Assembly: GCA_001785965.1 (NCBI GenBank)
Contig: MFVF01000005.1
Location: forward strand, 11,329-43,831
Direction: 5' to 3'
Length of the DNA: 32,503 nucleotides
Source: Candidatus Nomurabacteria bacterium RIFCSPLOWO2_01_FULL_42_20
GTDB lineage: Bacteria > Patescibacteriota > Minisyncoccia > Phycocordibacterales > CAZVEC01
Positions 1-8,970 of this stretch are shown here, one piece after another. Each line of letters begins with the position of its first letter. Positions within the stretch are counted from its first letter, which is position 1. The notes under the pieces were generated by a model. That model searched no databases. It was not told the origin of the DNA and was given only the letters and a program-made list of their open reading frames with translations. The translations under genes were made by a program, and so were the position numbers.

Positions 1-303
1 GGGTCGTTTTCTGGCAAGGATTACACCAAGGTTGATCGCTCTGCTGCTTATATGGCGCGCAAAATTGCCATAGATCTTTTGCGCTCGCATAATGCGCGCG
101 AAGTGTTCACCAAGCTTGCCTATGCCATAGGGAAACCAGATCCTGTCATGGCAGTTGCTTTAATTGACGGAAAGGAAGAGATAATTGCCGGCTACGACCT
201 GACACCTAGAGGAATAAGGAAGGCGCTCAAGCTCGACACCCTCCGATATGCCGATACTTCTTTATGGGGCCACTTCGGCCGCGCCTTTCCATGGGATAAG
301 TAG
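1..303 (+). CDS. metK: S-adenosylmethionine synthetase, C-terminal part (truncated by window start)
   Basis: Frame 1 is open from base 1: GSFSGKDYTKVDRSAAYMARKIA...LAYAIGKPDPV, typical MetK C-terminal sequence; stop TAG at 301-303. Confidence 0.85.
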   Translation, partial: GSFSGKDYTKVDRSAAYMARKIAIDLLRSHNAREVFTKLAYAIGKPDPVMAVALIDGKEEIIAGYDLTPRGIRKALKLDTLRYADTSLWGHFGRAFPWDK

Positions 304-322
304 TGTGTTTCTTCTGATTTAT

Positions 323-1261
323 ATGAGTAAGCTTCTTTCTATTGTTATTCCCACCTATAACGAAAAGGAAAATATACCGCTCGCGTACCGGGGAGTGATT
401 TCAGCTTTCAATAATTTGCCGAATTATTCCCGCGAATTGCTTTTTGTGGACGACGGTTCAAATGACGGAACGGATGAGGTTCTGAAAGAGCTGGGAAAAA
501 ACAATAGAGAAGTGAAATTTTTGCGCCTCTCGCGGAATTTCGGCAAAGAAATAGCCGTCTCGGCGGGGCTTCATCACGCGGAAGGCGACGCAGTCGTCGT
601 GATGGACGCGGACCTTCAGCACCCGCCGGAACTGATTCCTCTATTTGTGAATAAATGGAAAAACGGAGCCGAAGTCGTTGTGGGGGTCAGAAGTAAAAAC
701 AACAATGAAGGATTGGTCAAAAAACTTGGCTCGATTGTTTTTTATAAAATTATGAATCGAATCAGTGAGACCCCGATTATTCCCTGCGCGACCGACTTCC
801 GCCTTCTGGACAGGAAAGTGGTTGATGTTTTTTGTAAATTGACTGAAAGAAAAAGAATGACGCGAGGGCTTATTGACTGGCTGGGGTTCAAGCGGGATTA
901 TGTTTATTTTGAAGCGCCGGCGCGGATAAATGGAGAAGCTAATTATTCTTTCAAAAAATTGTGGCGCTTGGCTTTCGCTTCTTTTGTCTCGCATAGTCTT
1001 TTTCCCTTGAGGCTTGCCGGTTATCTTGGCGTCTTTATCACGGTAATTTCAGCGATGACCGGACTGTTTGTCGCCATAGAAAAATATGTTTTAGGAGATC
1101 CCTGGGGACTTTCTTTTTCCGGCACCGCCATTCTCGCCCTCATGATACTTTTTCTGGTCGGAATTATTTTATCCTGTTTCGGCCTAGTGGCGCTGTATAT
1201 CGCCAATATCCACAACGAAGTGCTTAACCGGCCGCTCTATATTATCAGCGAAAAAAATTAA
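323..1261 (+). CDS. Glycosyltransferase family 2 (DPM1/ArnC-like) with C-terminal TM helices
   Basis: MSKLLSIVIPTYNEKENI, DDGSNDGT, DADLQHPPE motifs; start chosen at the Met preceding the GT2 fold rather than 248. Confidence 0.88.
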   Translation: MSKLLSIVIPTYNEKENIPLAYRGVISAFNNLPNYSRELLFVDDGSNDGTDEVLKELGKNNREVKFLRLSRNFGKEIAVSAGLHHAEGDAVVVMDADLQHPPELIPLFVNKWKNGAEVVVGVRSKNNNEGLVKKLGSIVFYKIMNRISETPIIPCATDFRLLDRKVVDVFCKLTERKRMTRGLIDWLGFKRDYVYFEAPARINGEANYSFKKLWRLAFASFVSHSLFPLRLAGYLGVFITVISAMTGLFVAIEKYVLGDPWGLSFSGTAILALMILFLVGIILSCFGLVALYIANIHNEVLNRPLYIISEKN

Positions 1262-3217
1262 ATGGAAAAAAATCATTTTTGCAAAATTTCAGTTTTAATG
1301 CCCGCTTATAACGCCCGAAAATACATCGGTGAAGCTATTGAAAGCGTTTTGAATCAAACATTCAAAGATTTTGAATTTATTATTATTGATGATTGTTCAA
1401 CGGATAAAACATGGCAGGCAATAGAAGGTTACGCAAAAAAAGACGGCAGAATTATTGCTTTAAGAAATGAAACAAACCTAAAAATGTCCCATACTCTCAA
1501 CAAGGGACTGGCGCTGGCTAAGGGCAAATACATTGCCCGGATGGACGCCGATGACTGGAGCTACCCTGAAAGGCTCTATAAGCAGTTCGTTTTTATGGAA
1601 AATAACCCGGAAATAGGAATTTCCGGCGGATCCATGAATATTTGCGATGAAAATTTAAGCGCAAAATCGCTTCGGAAGTACAATCTCACGGACAGAGAAA
1701 TAAGAAAAAATATTTTTAAATACAGTCCGTTTTGCCATCCTCTGGTAATAATAAAAAAAGAAGTTTTTGATAAGATCGGCCGATATGACGCGAATTTTAA
1801 TCCGGCTGAAGACTACGAATTATATTTTAGAATAGGCGAGTTTTATAAATTTGGAAATTTAGACGACATTCTTTTGAACTACAGAGTAGTTGAAAAATCA
1901 ATGACAACCGGCTTCACAAAAAAAATGGAATTAAAAACAATTGCAATAAGGAAAAAATATTCTAAAAAATATAATATGTCTTTTTTTGACAGAATTTACA
2001 ATTTTTTGCACTGGATGTCAGTTTACTTAGTCTCTGCCAAATTTAAAATAAGATTGTTTAATTTTTTAAGAAATAAGTATCCGTTGTATAAAATAATAGC
2101 CATCTGGCACGGAGTATACCGGAAAAACGGCGTTCATGAGCCTAATATTTTTAGCGATGGCGTTTTTTTGAACAAACATTTCCCGAATAGAATAATAATC
2201 AGCAATTCGCTTTATACGGGAGGGAAAACCACAGTATCATTTTATATGGGCAATAATTTAATAAGAAAAAAAGAATTCCTCTGGATAAGGCGCTTGCCTG
2301 ATATTTTGCGCTACACTGTTGAGTCGGCATTGAATTTATTTTTTCTGGCTAGATACGGAAAATACGCGACTGTGCTCTCTGTTGACCCATTATCTTCTCT
2401 CATGCCATGCGTTCTTAAAAAAACAGGGCATATAAAAAAAGTTCTCTTTCTTTCTCCGGATTACGCGAGAAAAAGATTTGATAATCCGCTTCTGAATAAA
2501 ATTTATTTTCTTATTGACTCATTTTGCACCCATGCCGCGGATGTGAATATTTGCAATGCTCAAACTGTCATAGATTACAAAAAACATAAATATCCAGACA
2601 TTAAAAATAAGCAATTTCATATGCCAAACATTCCGCCGTCATGGATTATTGAGAAATATAAAAATATTCAGAAAGTCAGAGGCAAGGTAATTTATGTCGG
2701 AGATCTTGGCAAAGATGCGAATATTGGCGGATTTAAGGAGTTATTTGAAGCTGTTAAGGGCTTGGAAAAAGAAATCTCGGATATAAAGCTGTTTGTGGCC
2801 GGCGACGGAGATTACAAAAATAAATTAATTGAATTTGCGGGGAACCGCGAGAGCATTGTTTTTTTGGGGCCGCTTTCGCATGAATCGGCCATTAAGCAAA
2901 TAGCGGAATCAGAAATAGGGATAGCCATGTACAACGGCGATAATAATTATGATGAATTTAGAGATTCAATGAAAGTGCGGGAATATCAGTCTTTGGGCGC
3001 CATTCCAATAACCACCAATGTGGTCAGATCGAACAGAGATGAAATACTGAAGCACAGCAGCGGAATTCTGATAGATGAATTTAAGTCTGATTGCCTCAAG
3101 AGGAGCATATTGTCAATTATGAAAGACGAACAATTCAAAAATAATCTTAGGCATAATTGCTTTTATAACTCTGAAATATATAAAAATAAATACGCAGATT
3201 TGCTAAAACTAATATGA
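1262..3217 (+). CDS. Two-domain glycosyltransferase: N-terminal GT2 fused to C-terminal GT4-like domain
   Basis: N-term SVLMPAYNARKYIGEAIESVLNQTF...DDCSTD...RMDADD; C-term VIYVGDLGKDANIGGF...LFVAGDGDYKNKL...VFLGPLSHE GT-B-like. Confidence 0.8.
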   Translation: MEKNHFCKISVLMPAYNARKYIGEAIESVLNQTFKDFEFIIIDDCSTDKTWQAIEGYAKKDGRIIALRNETNLKMSHTLNKGLALAKGKYIARMDADDWSYPERLYKQFVFMENNPEIGISGGSMNICDENLSAKSLRKYNLTDREIRKNIFKYSPFCHPLVIIKKEVFDKIGRYDANFNPAEDYELYFRIGEFYKFGNLDDILLNYRVVEKSMTTGFTKKMELKTIAIRKKYSKKYNMSFFDRIYNFLHWMSVYLVSAKFKIRLFNFLRNKYPLYKIIAIWHGVYRKNGVHEPNIFSDGVFLNKHFPNRIIISNSLYTGGKTTVSFYMGNNLIRKKEFLWIRRLPDILRYTVESALNLFFLARYGKYATVLSVDPLSSLMPCVLKKTGHIKKVLFLSPDYARKRFDNPLLNKIYFLIDSFCTHAADVNICNAQTVIDYKKHKYPDIKNKQFHMPNIPPSWIIEKYKNIQKVRGKVIYVGDLGKDANIGGFKELFEAVKGLEKEISDIKLFVAGDGDYKNKLIEFAGNRESIVFLGPLSHESAIKQIAESEIGIAMYNGDNNYDEFRDSMKVREYQSLGAIPITTNVVRSNRDEILKHSSGILIDEFKSDCLKRSILSIMKDEQFKNNLRHNCFYNSEIYKNKYADLLKLI

Positions 3218-3975
3218 GACGCCTAAAAGAAAAAATTATAGAGATGTCCGCTAAAAGCAAGGAAGGTCACATACCCAGCGCCTTGTCCGTTTTAGATTTA
3301 TTATGGGTTTTGTATGATCGGGTTTTGAATATTTCTCCGGAGGGAGCAAGTAGTCCTGACAGGGATATATTCATTTTAAGCAAAGGGCATGCTTCACTCG
3401 GCCTATATGTTGTTCTGGCGGAAAAAGGATTCATAAATTCTAAATCTTTGGATGATTTTTGCAAATTTAAAAGCGACTTAGGCGGCCATCCTGATAGAAC
3501 AAAAATTTCCGGCGTGGAGGCCTCTACCGGTTCTTTAGGCCACGGCTTGCCCATGGCTGTCGGCGCGGCCTTAGGCTTTAAAATTAAGAAGCAAAAAAAT
3601 AAAGTCTATGTGATCGTCGGCGACGGAGAATGCAATGAAGGCACGATTTGGGAATCGGCGCTACTGGCCAGCAATCACCATCTCGATAATCTGTGCTGCA
3701 TTGTTGATTATAATCATTCCGGAGACCGCGCTCTAAAGCTCGGAAACTTGGAAGAAAAATTTAAATCATTTGGCTGGACAGCGGCCTCGGTAGACGGACA
3801 TGACCAGGAAAAAATTTACCAGGCCTTGATGAAAAAAAGCCTAAACAGGCCGGTTGCTATAATAGCGCGCACAATCAAAGGCCATGGCTCTAAAATTATG
3901 GAAAATAACCCTGTCTGGCACCATAAATTTCCCAAGGGAGAGGAGCTGGATATGATTTTAAAAGAATTAAATTAA
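3214..3975 (+). CDS. Transketolase N-terminal subunit
   Basis: SKGHASLGLYV, GSLGHGLPMAVGAALG, TPP motif VGDGECNEG...N. Confidence 0.9.
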   Translation: MRRLKEKIIEMSAKSKEGHIPSALSVLDLLWVLYDRVLNISPEGASSPDRDIFILSKGHASLGLYVVLAEKGFINSKSLDDFCKFKSDLGGHPDRTKISGVEASTGSLGHGLPMAVGAALGFKIKKQKNKVYVIVGDGECNEGTIWESALLASNHHLDNLCCIVDYNHSGDRALKLGNLEEKFKSFGWTAASVDGHDQEKIYQALMKKSLNRPVAIIARTIKGHGSKIMENNPVWHHKFPKGEELDMILKELN

Positions 3976-3979
3976 TGCA

Positions 3980-4858
3980 ATGCGCAAGCAATTTGTAAAG
4001 ACAATTGAAGAAATATTGAAGGAAGACAAAAGACTAGTGCTACTTTTGGGCGATATTGGCGTTTTTGGTTTTAGGGATTCCTTGAGCCGTTTTCCCGACC
4101 GCGTTTACAACATAGGCATATTAGAGCAAGCAACAATCGGTTTGGCCGCCGGGCTGGCCATGCAAGAGCTGATTCCAGTGGTTCACACCATTGCGCCGTT
4201 TGCCACTGAAAGATGCTTTGAACAAATTAAAAATGATTTCGGTTATCAAAAACTCGGCGGCAACATTGTGAGCGTCGGCGCTTCCTACGACTATGCCGCT
4301 CTCGGCTGTACCCATCATTGTCCGGCCGATGTGGGAATATTAATGAACATTCCGGATATACAAATAGTGGTGCCGGGCGCGGCTTCCGAATTTGATTCTT
4401 TATTCAAACAGGCTTATGCCAATGGAAAAATGACATATTTCAGGCTAAGTGAGCGGGAAAATCAAATAGAATTTCCGGTTAAATTAGGCTGTGCCAATGT
4501 TGTCAAAAAAGGGAAATTGGGAACAGTCATAGCTGTCGGCCCGCTCTTGGATAAAGTCATGAGCGCGACGAAAGATTTGGATGTTACGGTGATTTACCTT
4601 GCGACGATTAGGCCTTTTGATTTTGAAACAATAAGTAAAAATATTGCCGGAGGCAAAGTCTTGATCTGCGAACCTTATTACAGCGGGGCGATTACCGGAG
4701 ATATAATAATGGCTTCAAAACAGCCTCTTAAGATTGACTTGCTCGGAGTTCCCAAAGAGTTCTTAAATAAATACGGCACAATGGAAGAGCATGACGGGCA
4801 TATCGGCTTTACTGAAAAAGATATATTTAATAGGGTAAAACAATTATGCCAAGCATGA
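3980..4858 (+). CDS. Transketolase C-terminal subunit
   Basis: LGDIGVFG...NIGILEQATIGLAAGLA...HTIAPFATERCFEQIKNDFGY. Confidence 0.88.
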   Translation: MRKQFVKTIEEILKEDKRLVLLLGDIGVFGFRDSLSRFPDRVYNIGILEQATIGLAAGLAMQELIPVVHTIAPFATERCFEQIKNDFGYQKLGGNIVSVGASYDYAALGCTHHCPADVGILMNIPDIQIVVPGAASEFDSLFKQAYANGKMTYFRLSERENQIEFPVKLGCANVVKKGKLGTVIAVGPLLDKVMSATKDLDVTVIYLATIRPFDFETISKNIAGGKVLICEPYYSGAITGDIIMASKQPLKIDLLGVPKEFLNKYGTMEEHDGHIGFTEKDIFNRVKQLCQA

Positions 4859-5961
4859 TTTTGCTAAATCACATGGATAAATTCAATAAAATTTTGGAAG
4901 AAGACGCGATTTTAATAAGTAAGAGAGTCAACCTTGAAGAGCTTTTAGGCAAACAGCTTATTATTACCGGCGCATCCGGCCTGATCGGCATAAATTTTTT
5001 AATGTCGTTAAAAGAATTCAGCAGGAAAAACAAAAAGCAAAAACTTCCGCAAATTACGGCGATTTTTTACAATGACGTTCCGAAATATTTTAAAGAAATC
5101 TTAAATTTTGAAAATCTGACAATTAAAATAGGAGATATTACGGATCAAGGTTTTGTAGATTCTTTTCCGGAAGGGGATTATATAATACACGCCGCCGGTT
5201 ACGGCCAGCCGGGCAAATTTATGCAGGACAAAATTAAAACCATCGCTATTAATACGGCGGCAACGCTGTATCTGCTGAAAAAATTAAAAGCCGGCGGCAA
5301 GTTCTTATTTTTGAGCACAAGCGAAGTATATAGCGGTTTATCAAATCCGCCATTTAGGGAAAACCAGATCGGGACGACGAATACAACTCATCCTCGAGCC
5401 TGTTATATAGAAGGGAAAAGATGCTGTGAAGCCATCTGCAATATATATTTTGAAAAGGGAATTCTAGCCAGATCCGCCCGTCTTTCCTTGGCTTACGGCC
5501 CCGGGACAAAGCCTGGGGATATGAGAGTTTTAAACTCTTTTATTGAAAAAGGCTTGACCGGGAAAATTGAAATGATGGATCAGGGAGAGGCCAAGCGGAC
5601 CTATTGCTATGTTTCTGACGCCGTAGAGATGATGTGGAATATTTTGCTTTTCGGCAGACAGCCCGTATATAACGTTGGCGGTTTTTCTGATGTTACCATA
5701 GCAGGTTTGGCAAACAAAATAGGAAAACTTTTAAATGCCGAAGTGGTAACGCCGACGAACGAAGGTGAGGAAGGTACTGAGGTCAGTAGACCGAATGTGC
5801 CACCCCATGATAGAAAAATAATTGGCGCTCCGGATGATGTCCGATTAGACATGAGCCTGGCGGCGGAAGAATTTAAAAAAAGAAAAAATGATTATGTAAG
5901 TTTGGACGAAGGCCTTAAAAAAACCATTGAATGGCAAAAAGAACTTTATAAAATAAAATGA
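4855..5961 (+). CDS. NAD-dependent epimerase/dehydratase (SDR, nucleotide-sugar)
   Basis: IITGASGLIGINF Rossmann motif; LSLAYGPG; possible starts 4846, 4855 (ATGA overlap with upstream stop) or 4873. Confidence 0.85.
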   Translation: MILLNHMDKFNKILEEDAILISKRVNLEELLGKQLIITGASGLIGINFLMSLKEFSRKNKKQKLPQITAIFYNDVPKYFKEILNFENLTIKIGDITDQGFVDSFPEGDYIIHAAGYGQPGKFMQDKIKTIAINTAATLYLLKKLKAGGKFLFLSTSEVYSGLSNPPFRENQIGTTNTTHPRACYIEGKRCCEAICNIYFEKGILARSARLSLAYGPGTKPGDMRVLNSFIEKGLTGKIEMMDQGEAKRTYCYVSDAVEMMWNILLFGRQPVYNVGGFSDVTIAGLANKIGKLLNAEVVTPTNEGEEGTEVSRPNVPPHDRKIIGAPDDVRLDMSLAAEEFKKRKNDYVSLDEGLKKTIEWQKELYKIK

Positions 5962-7031
5962 ATAAGATAAATAAAAAAGAAAGATTTTTTATCACCGGCG
6001 GAATGGGCTACATCGGATCACTTTTTGCCATAGAAGCTTTAAAAAAAGGGCACGCTGTCTGCCTTTATGATTCCTTGATGTACGAACAGAATCGGAAGCG
6101 CATACTTAAAGAAATATCAGCCGGTAATACAAAGAGCGCTCTGCTCCAATTTATCATCGGGGACACGAGAAATACGAAACTTATCACCGAATCGTTAAAA
6201 AAATTCAAACCAAGTTATGTCCTGCATCTGGGAGAACTAAGCAGTGTCTACGCGTGCAATCACCATCCGGCGCTGACGGAAGATATTAATTATAGAGCGT
6301 CAAAAAAAATATTTGATATTTGCGAAAAATTTAATATCAAAGTTATTTACAATTCATCCTCCAGCGTGTATGGCGTTCAAAAAGATTTTAAGCTCTCGAA
6401 AGAAGAAGACATTCTCCCTCCGCTCTCCGATCATTATTGCCGTTATAAGATAAAAATGGAGGAATATATCAAAAATAAAGTTAAGAAAAATCCTGATTTC
6501 AAAATAATAGTTTTTAGGCCGGCTACGGTCTTTGGCTTGTCGCCGCGTTTCCGCATAGAACTCTTGCCCAACCACTTTACTTATTTGGCTGTCGCCAAAA
6601 AAATGATACGGGTGTCGGAATTAAACGCTTATCGGGCGGCTATAGATATAGACGAATTATTATTGGGTTATTTCAAGGTCATAGAAAAGGATAAATGGGA
6701 AAGTTTAATCTACAATATTGGCCACCATAATATGAATAAAGGTGAATTTTCCAGAGGAATTCAAAAAGTTGTAAAATGCGACATCGGCATGGCGCCGGAC
6801 ATCGGCGATCTTAGAAATTTGCAGATTGATTGTTCCAAATTTAACAATGAATTTGATTTTCATCCGAGCATTCCCTATGAAAAAAGCGTTAAAAAAGTGG
6901 CTGGGTGGATAGAAAAAAATCTTCATACTTTGGAGCGGACTAACTTTGCAGAATATTTAAATATGCCCCTTAATAATTGGCATAAAATTTGCCAGTCAAA
7001 CGTATCCATAGAGCCAACTCAAAAAAAATGA
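5958..7031 (+). CDS. NAD-dependent epimerase/dehydratase
   Basis: FFITGGMGYIGSLFA; NSSSSVYG; YCRYK (YxxxK); FRPATVFG. Confidence 0.87.
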   Translation: MNKINKKERFFITGGMGYIGSLFAIEALKKGHAVCLYDSLMYEQNRKRILKEISAGNTKSALLQFIIGDTRNTKLITESLKKFKPSYVLHLGELSSVYACNHHPALTEDINYRASKKIFDICEKFNIKVIYNSSSSVYGVQKDFKLSKEEDILPPLSDHYCRYKIKMEEYIKNKVKKNPDFKIIVFRPATVFGLSPRFRIELLPNHFTYLAVAKKMIRVSELNAYRAAIDIDELLLGYFKVIEKDKWESLIYNIGHHNMNKGEFSRGIQKVVKCDIGMAPDIGDLRNLQIDCSKFNNEFDFHPSIPYEKSVKKVAGWIEKNLHTLERTNFAEYLNMPLNNWHKICQSNVSIEPTQKK

Positions 7032-7072
7032 CCCGCATTTCTTTTTTTCTAATGAAAAAAGAAATGCGGGTC
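7030..7072. terminator. Bidirectional intrinsic terminator between convergent genes
   Basis: 18-bp arms GACCCGCATTTCTTTTTT (7030-7047) / AAAAAAGAAATGCGGGTC (7055-7072); T-run on either strand. Confidence 0.85.
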
Positions 7073-7079
7073 TGCAATA

Positions 7080-7742
7080 TTACTTCGGCCACGGATGGAG
7101 GCCTGCTTCTCTAAACTGTTCGGCAAAACGAATCTGGAACTCGCGTATGTAATCGAAATACTTCTTCCCGATTTCCTTTGCCTTCGGCAATCGAAGCATC
7201 GGTTCCCATTCCAGATTGTAGAAGGTCGCATCATAACAACACTTAATATTATTGAAAGTGGAGTCGGGATGGCGGCTGCCTAAACTTTCTAGGATGCATG
7301 CAGGGATGTCCGGGCGGTGTTGTCCGCCGCGAATTAGGTTGATCGGTCCGATATTAGCCAGCCGGTCGGCATCCTTAAGCGCCACAGTCACCGGACCATC
7401 AGCCGGATCGTTTTTCTTTGAATGATCATGTACCGCCAATCGTATTTCTCCGAGTTCGCATACCGTGAATTGGTTAGAAACGAGCCCGATACATTCTTCA
7501 AGAATCATTTCTGCCTCATCGGGCAAAAAGTGGCGGTCCAAACTATGCATAAGTCCCGCAACCCATGCCATCTCTCCCACTCGCTCATTTTCAGCGATTA
7601 TGGCGGCATACTGCGCCACCAGAAGGTCATGGTCAAATCCATGCCCGCGGGTGTTTTTTGTTTGCGAGTGGATTTTTTCAATCCTCTTGTAAAGAGCCGC
7701 AAACTTTGCTCTGTTGTTTACAAAAATTTCTTTGTTATCCAT
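7080..7742 (-). CDS. HD-domain phosphohydrolase-like protein
   Basis: RGHGFDHDLLVAQYAA...AGLMHSLDRH...HDHSKK...DADRLANIG; SD-like GGAGGTGG just upstream of MDNKEIF. Confidence 0.75.
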   Translation of the reverse strand: MDNKEIFVNNRAKFAALYKRIEKIHSQTKNTRGHGFDHDLLVAQYAAIIAENERVGEMAWVAGLMHSLDRHFLPDEAEMILEECIGLVSNQFTVCELGEIRLAVHDHSKKNDPADGPVTVALKDADRLANIGPINLIRGGQHRPDIPACILESLGSRHPDSTFNNIKCCYDATFYNLEWEPMLRLPKAKEIGKKYFDYIREFQIRFAEQFREAGLHPWPK

Positions 7743-7850
7743 CTGTTCCACCTCCATTTTTGGGTTAATTTTTCAATGAATTATTTCTAGACATAGTATA
7801 TATTAAATGTCAATAACTGTAAACGTATTGCGATTTGGGAGTTTTTTGTT

Positions 7851-7950
7851 TATAATATAAGCGCGTCAAATTATGGTTTCCGCCCCTAGGCGGATCAGCC
7901 TTTGGCTGAAGCACACCCCCTTTTATTTTTTTGGGGCGGTGTGTTTTTTT
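7851..7950 (+). promoter_or_regulatory. Putative promoter plus structured leader with terminator-like hairpin upstream of the methyltransferase
   Basis: TATAAT at 7851-7856; palindrome 7880-7909; hairpin CACACCCCC(7912-7920)/GGGGCGGTGTG(7933-7943) followed by T7; ATG at 7963. Confidence 0.6.
7880..7909. repeat. Double-hairpin palindromic element (family A), in a 5' leader
   Basis: CCGCC-CCTA-GGCGG-A-TCAGCC-TTT-GGCTGA. Confidence 0.8.
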
Positions 7951-7962
7951 GTTTTAAAAGCT

Positions 7963-8970
7963 ATGAAAACAAATATTAATTATAAAGATATCGAAAAACT
8001 GTTTGATGATAAATTAAGCGATTATGTCAAAAATAAGATTACCGGCTACAAGCTGGCTTATTCTCCGCTTAGTGAAAATGAGAAGGAGCAGGTTTTAATC
8101 AGAATCGTCAATACTCTGCTTGACCCGTTTTTAGTCTACTCCGGACCGCATAGATTAAAGCAGTGGGAAAAGGGCTGGGGCCAAAATCTTGCAGAGTTTA
8201 AAAAAGAAAAAACAGCTGATTCAGTGTTTCCTCATTACCACGGCAAATACGAAATCAATCGGCTTAATCAAAGTTTTGTCAAAGGCATGTCGCCAAATTA
8301 CGAAAGAAACATGCTTTATGTCATTCTCGATTATGTTTTTGACAAATACTTGAGAGAAGCGGAAAATATTTATGAATTCGGATGCGGCACCGGCCATAAT
8401 CTTCTGAAAGTCCGCGAAGTCAATCCGTCCGCCAATCTTTTTGGCCTTGATTGGGCAAAATCATCGCAAAAGATCATTAAGCAAATGTCCGATTCCGGCT
8501 TAGCGGGAAATATCAGGGGATATAACTTCGATTTTTTTAAGCCGAGTAAAAAAATAAAACTTGCAGATAATTCGACAATTTATACCGTCGCGGCTATTGA
8601 GCAGATCGGCTTAAATTATAAGGCGTTTGTTTCTTACCTGTTAAAAAACAAGCCGGATATTTGCCTGCATGTAGAACCGATCGCCGAACTGCTTGATGAA
8701 AACAAGCTGATTGATAATTTGTCCATTAAGTATTTTAGAAAAAGGAATTATTTAAATGGCTACCTGGATTATCTAAAAAAGCTGGAAAAAGAAAATAAAA
8801 TACAAATACTTGAAGCCAAAAGGACTTACATCGGGAGCCTGTTTATCGAAGGTTATTCAATAATCGCCTGGAAGCCCGTCTACAGGTGCGCATCATCACC
8901 CGATGCGCCCGTTTGCCGCGCTTCAAAGGACGGTGCGCGGCATGATTTCGCTAAATCAAATGACAAATAA
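7963..8970 (+). CDS. SAM-dependent methyltransferase-like protein
   Basis: IYEFGCGTGHNLLKVREV...LFGLDWAK motif I; start MKTNINYKD preferred over 7873 because 7873-7962 is the leader. Confidence 0.7.
   Translation: MKTNINYKDIEKLFDDKLSDYVKNKITGYKLAYSPLSENEKEQVLIRIVNTLLDPFLVYSGPHRLKQWEKGWGQNLAEFKKEKTADSVFPHYHGKYEINRLNQSFVKGMSPNYERNMLYVILDYVFDKYLREAENIYEFGCGTGHNLLKVREVNPSANLFGLDWAKSSQKIIKQMSDSGLAGNIRGYNFDFFKPSKKIKLADNSTIYTVAAIEQIGLNYKAFVSYLLKNKPDICLHVEPIAELLDENKLIDNLSIKYFRKRNYLNGYLDYLKKLEKENKIQILEAKRTYIGSLFIEGYSIIAWKPVYRCASSPDAPVCRASKDGARHDFAKSNDK

Noticed and set aside
3186-3216. GATTTGCTAAAACTAATATG before the transketolase start, resembling the start-codon element
   Set aside because: Pairing is broken and it lies in the end of the GT coding frame; AT-rich chance similarity is likely.
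7095-7790. Plus-strand ORFs 7095-7283, 7422-7790, 7465-7692, 7565-7768
   Set aside because: Antisense shadows of the HD-domain gene.
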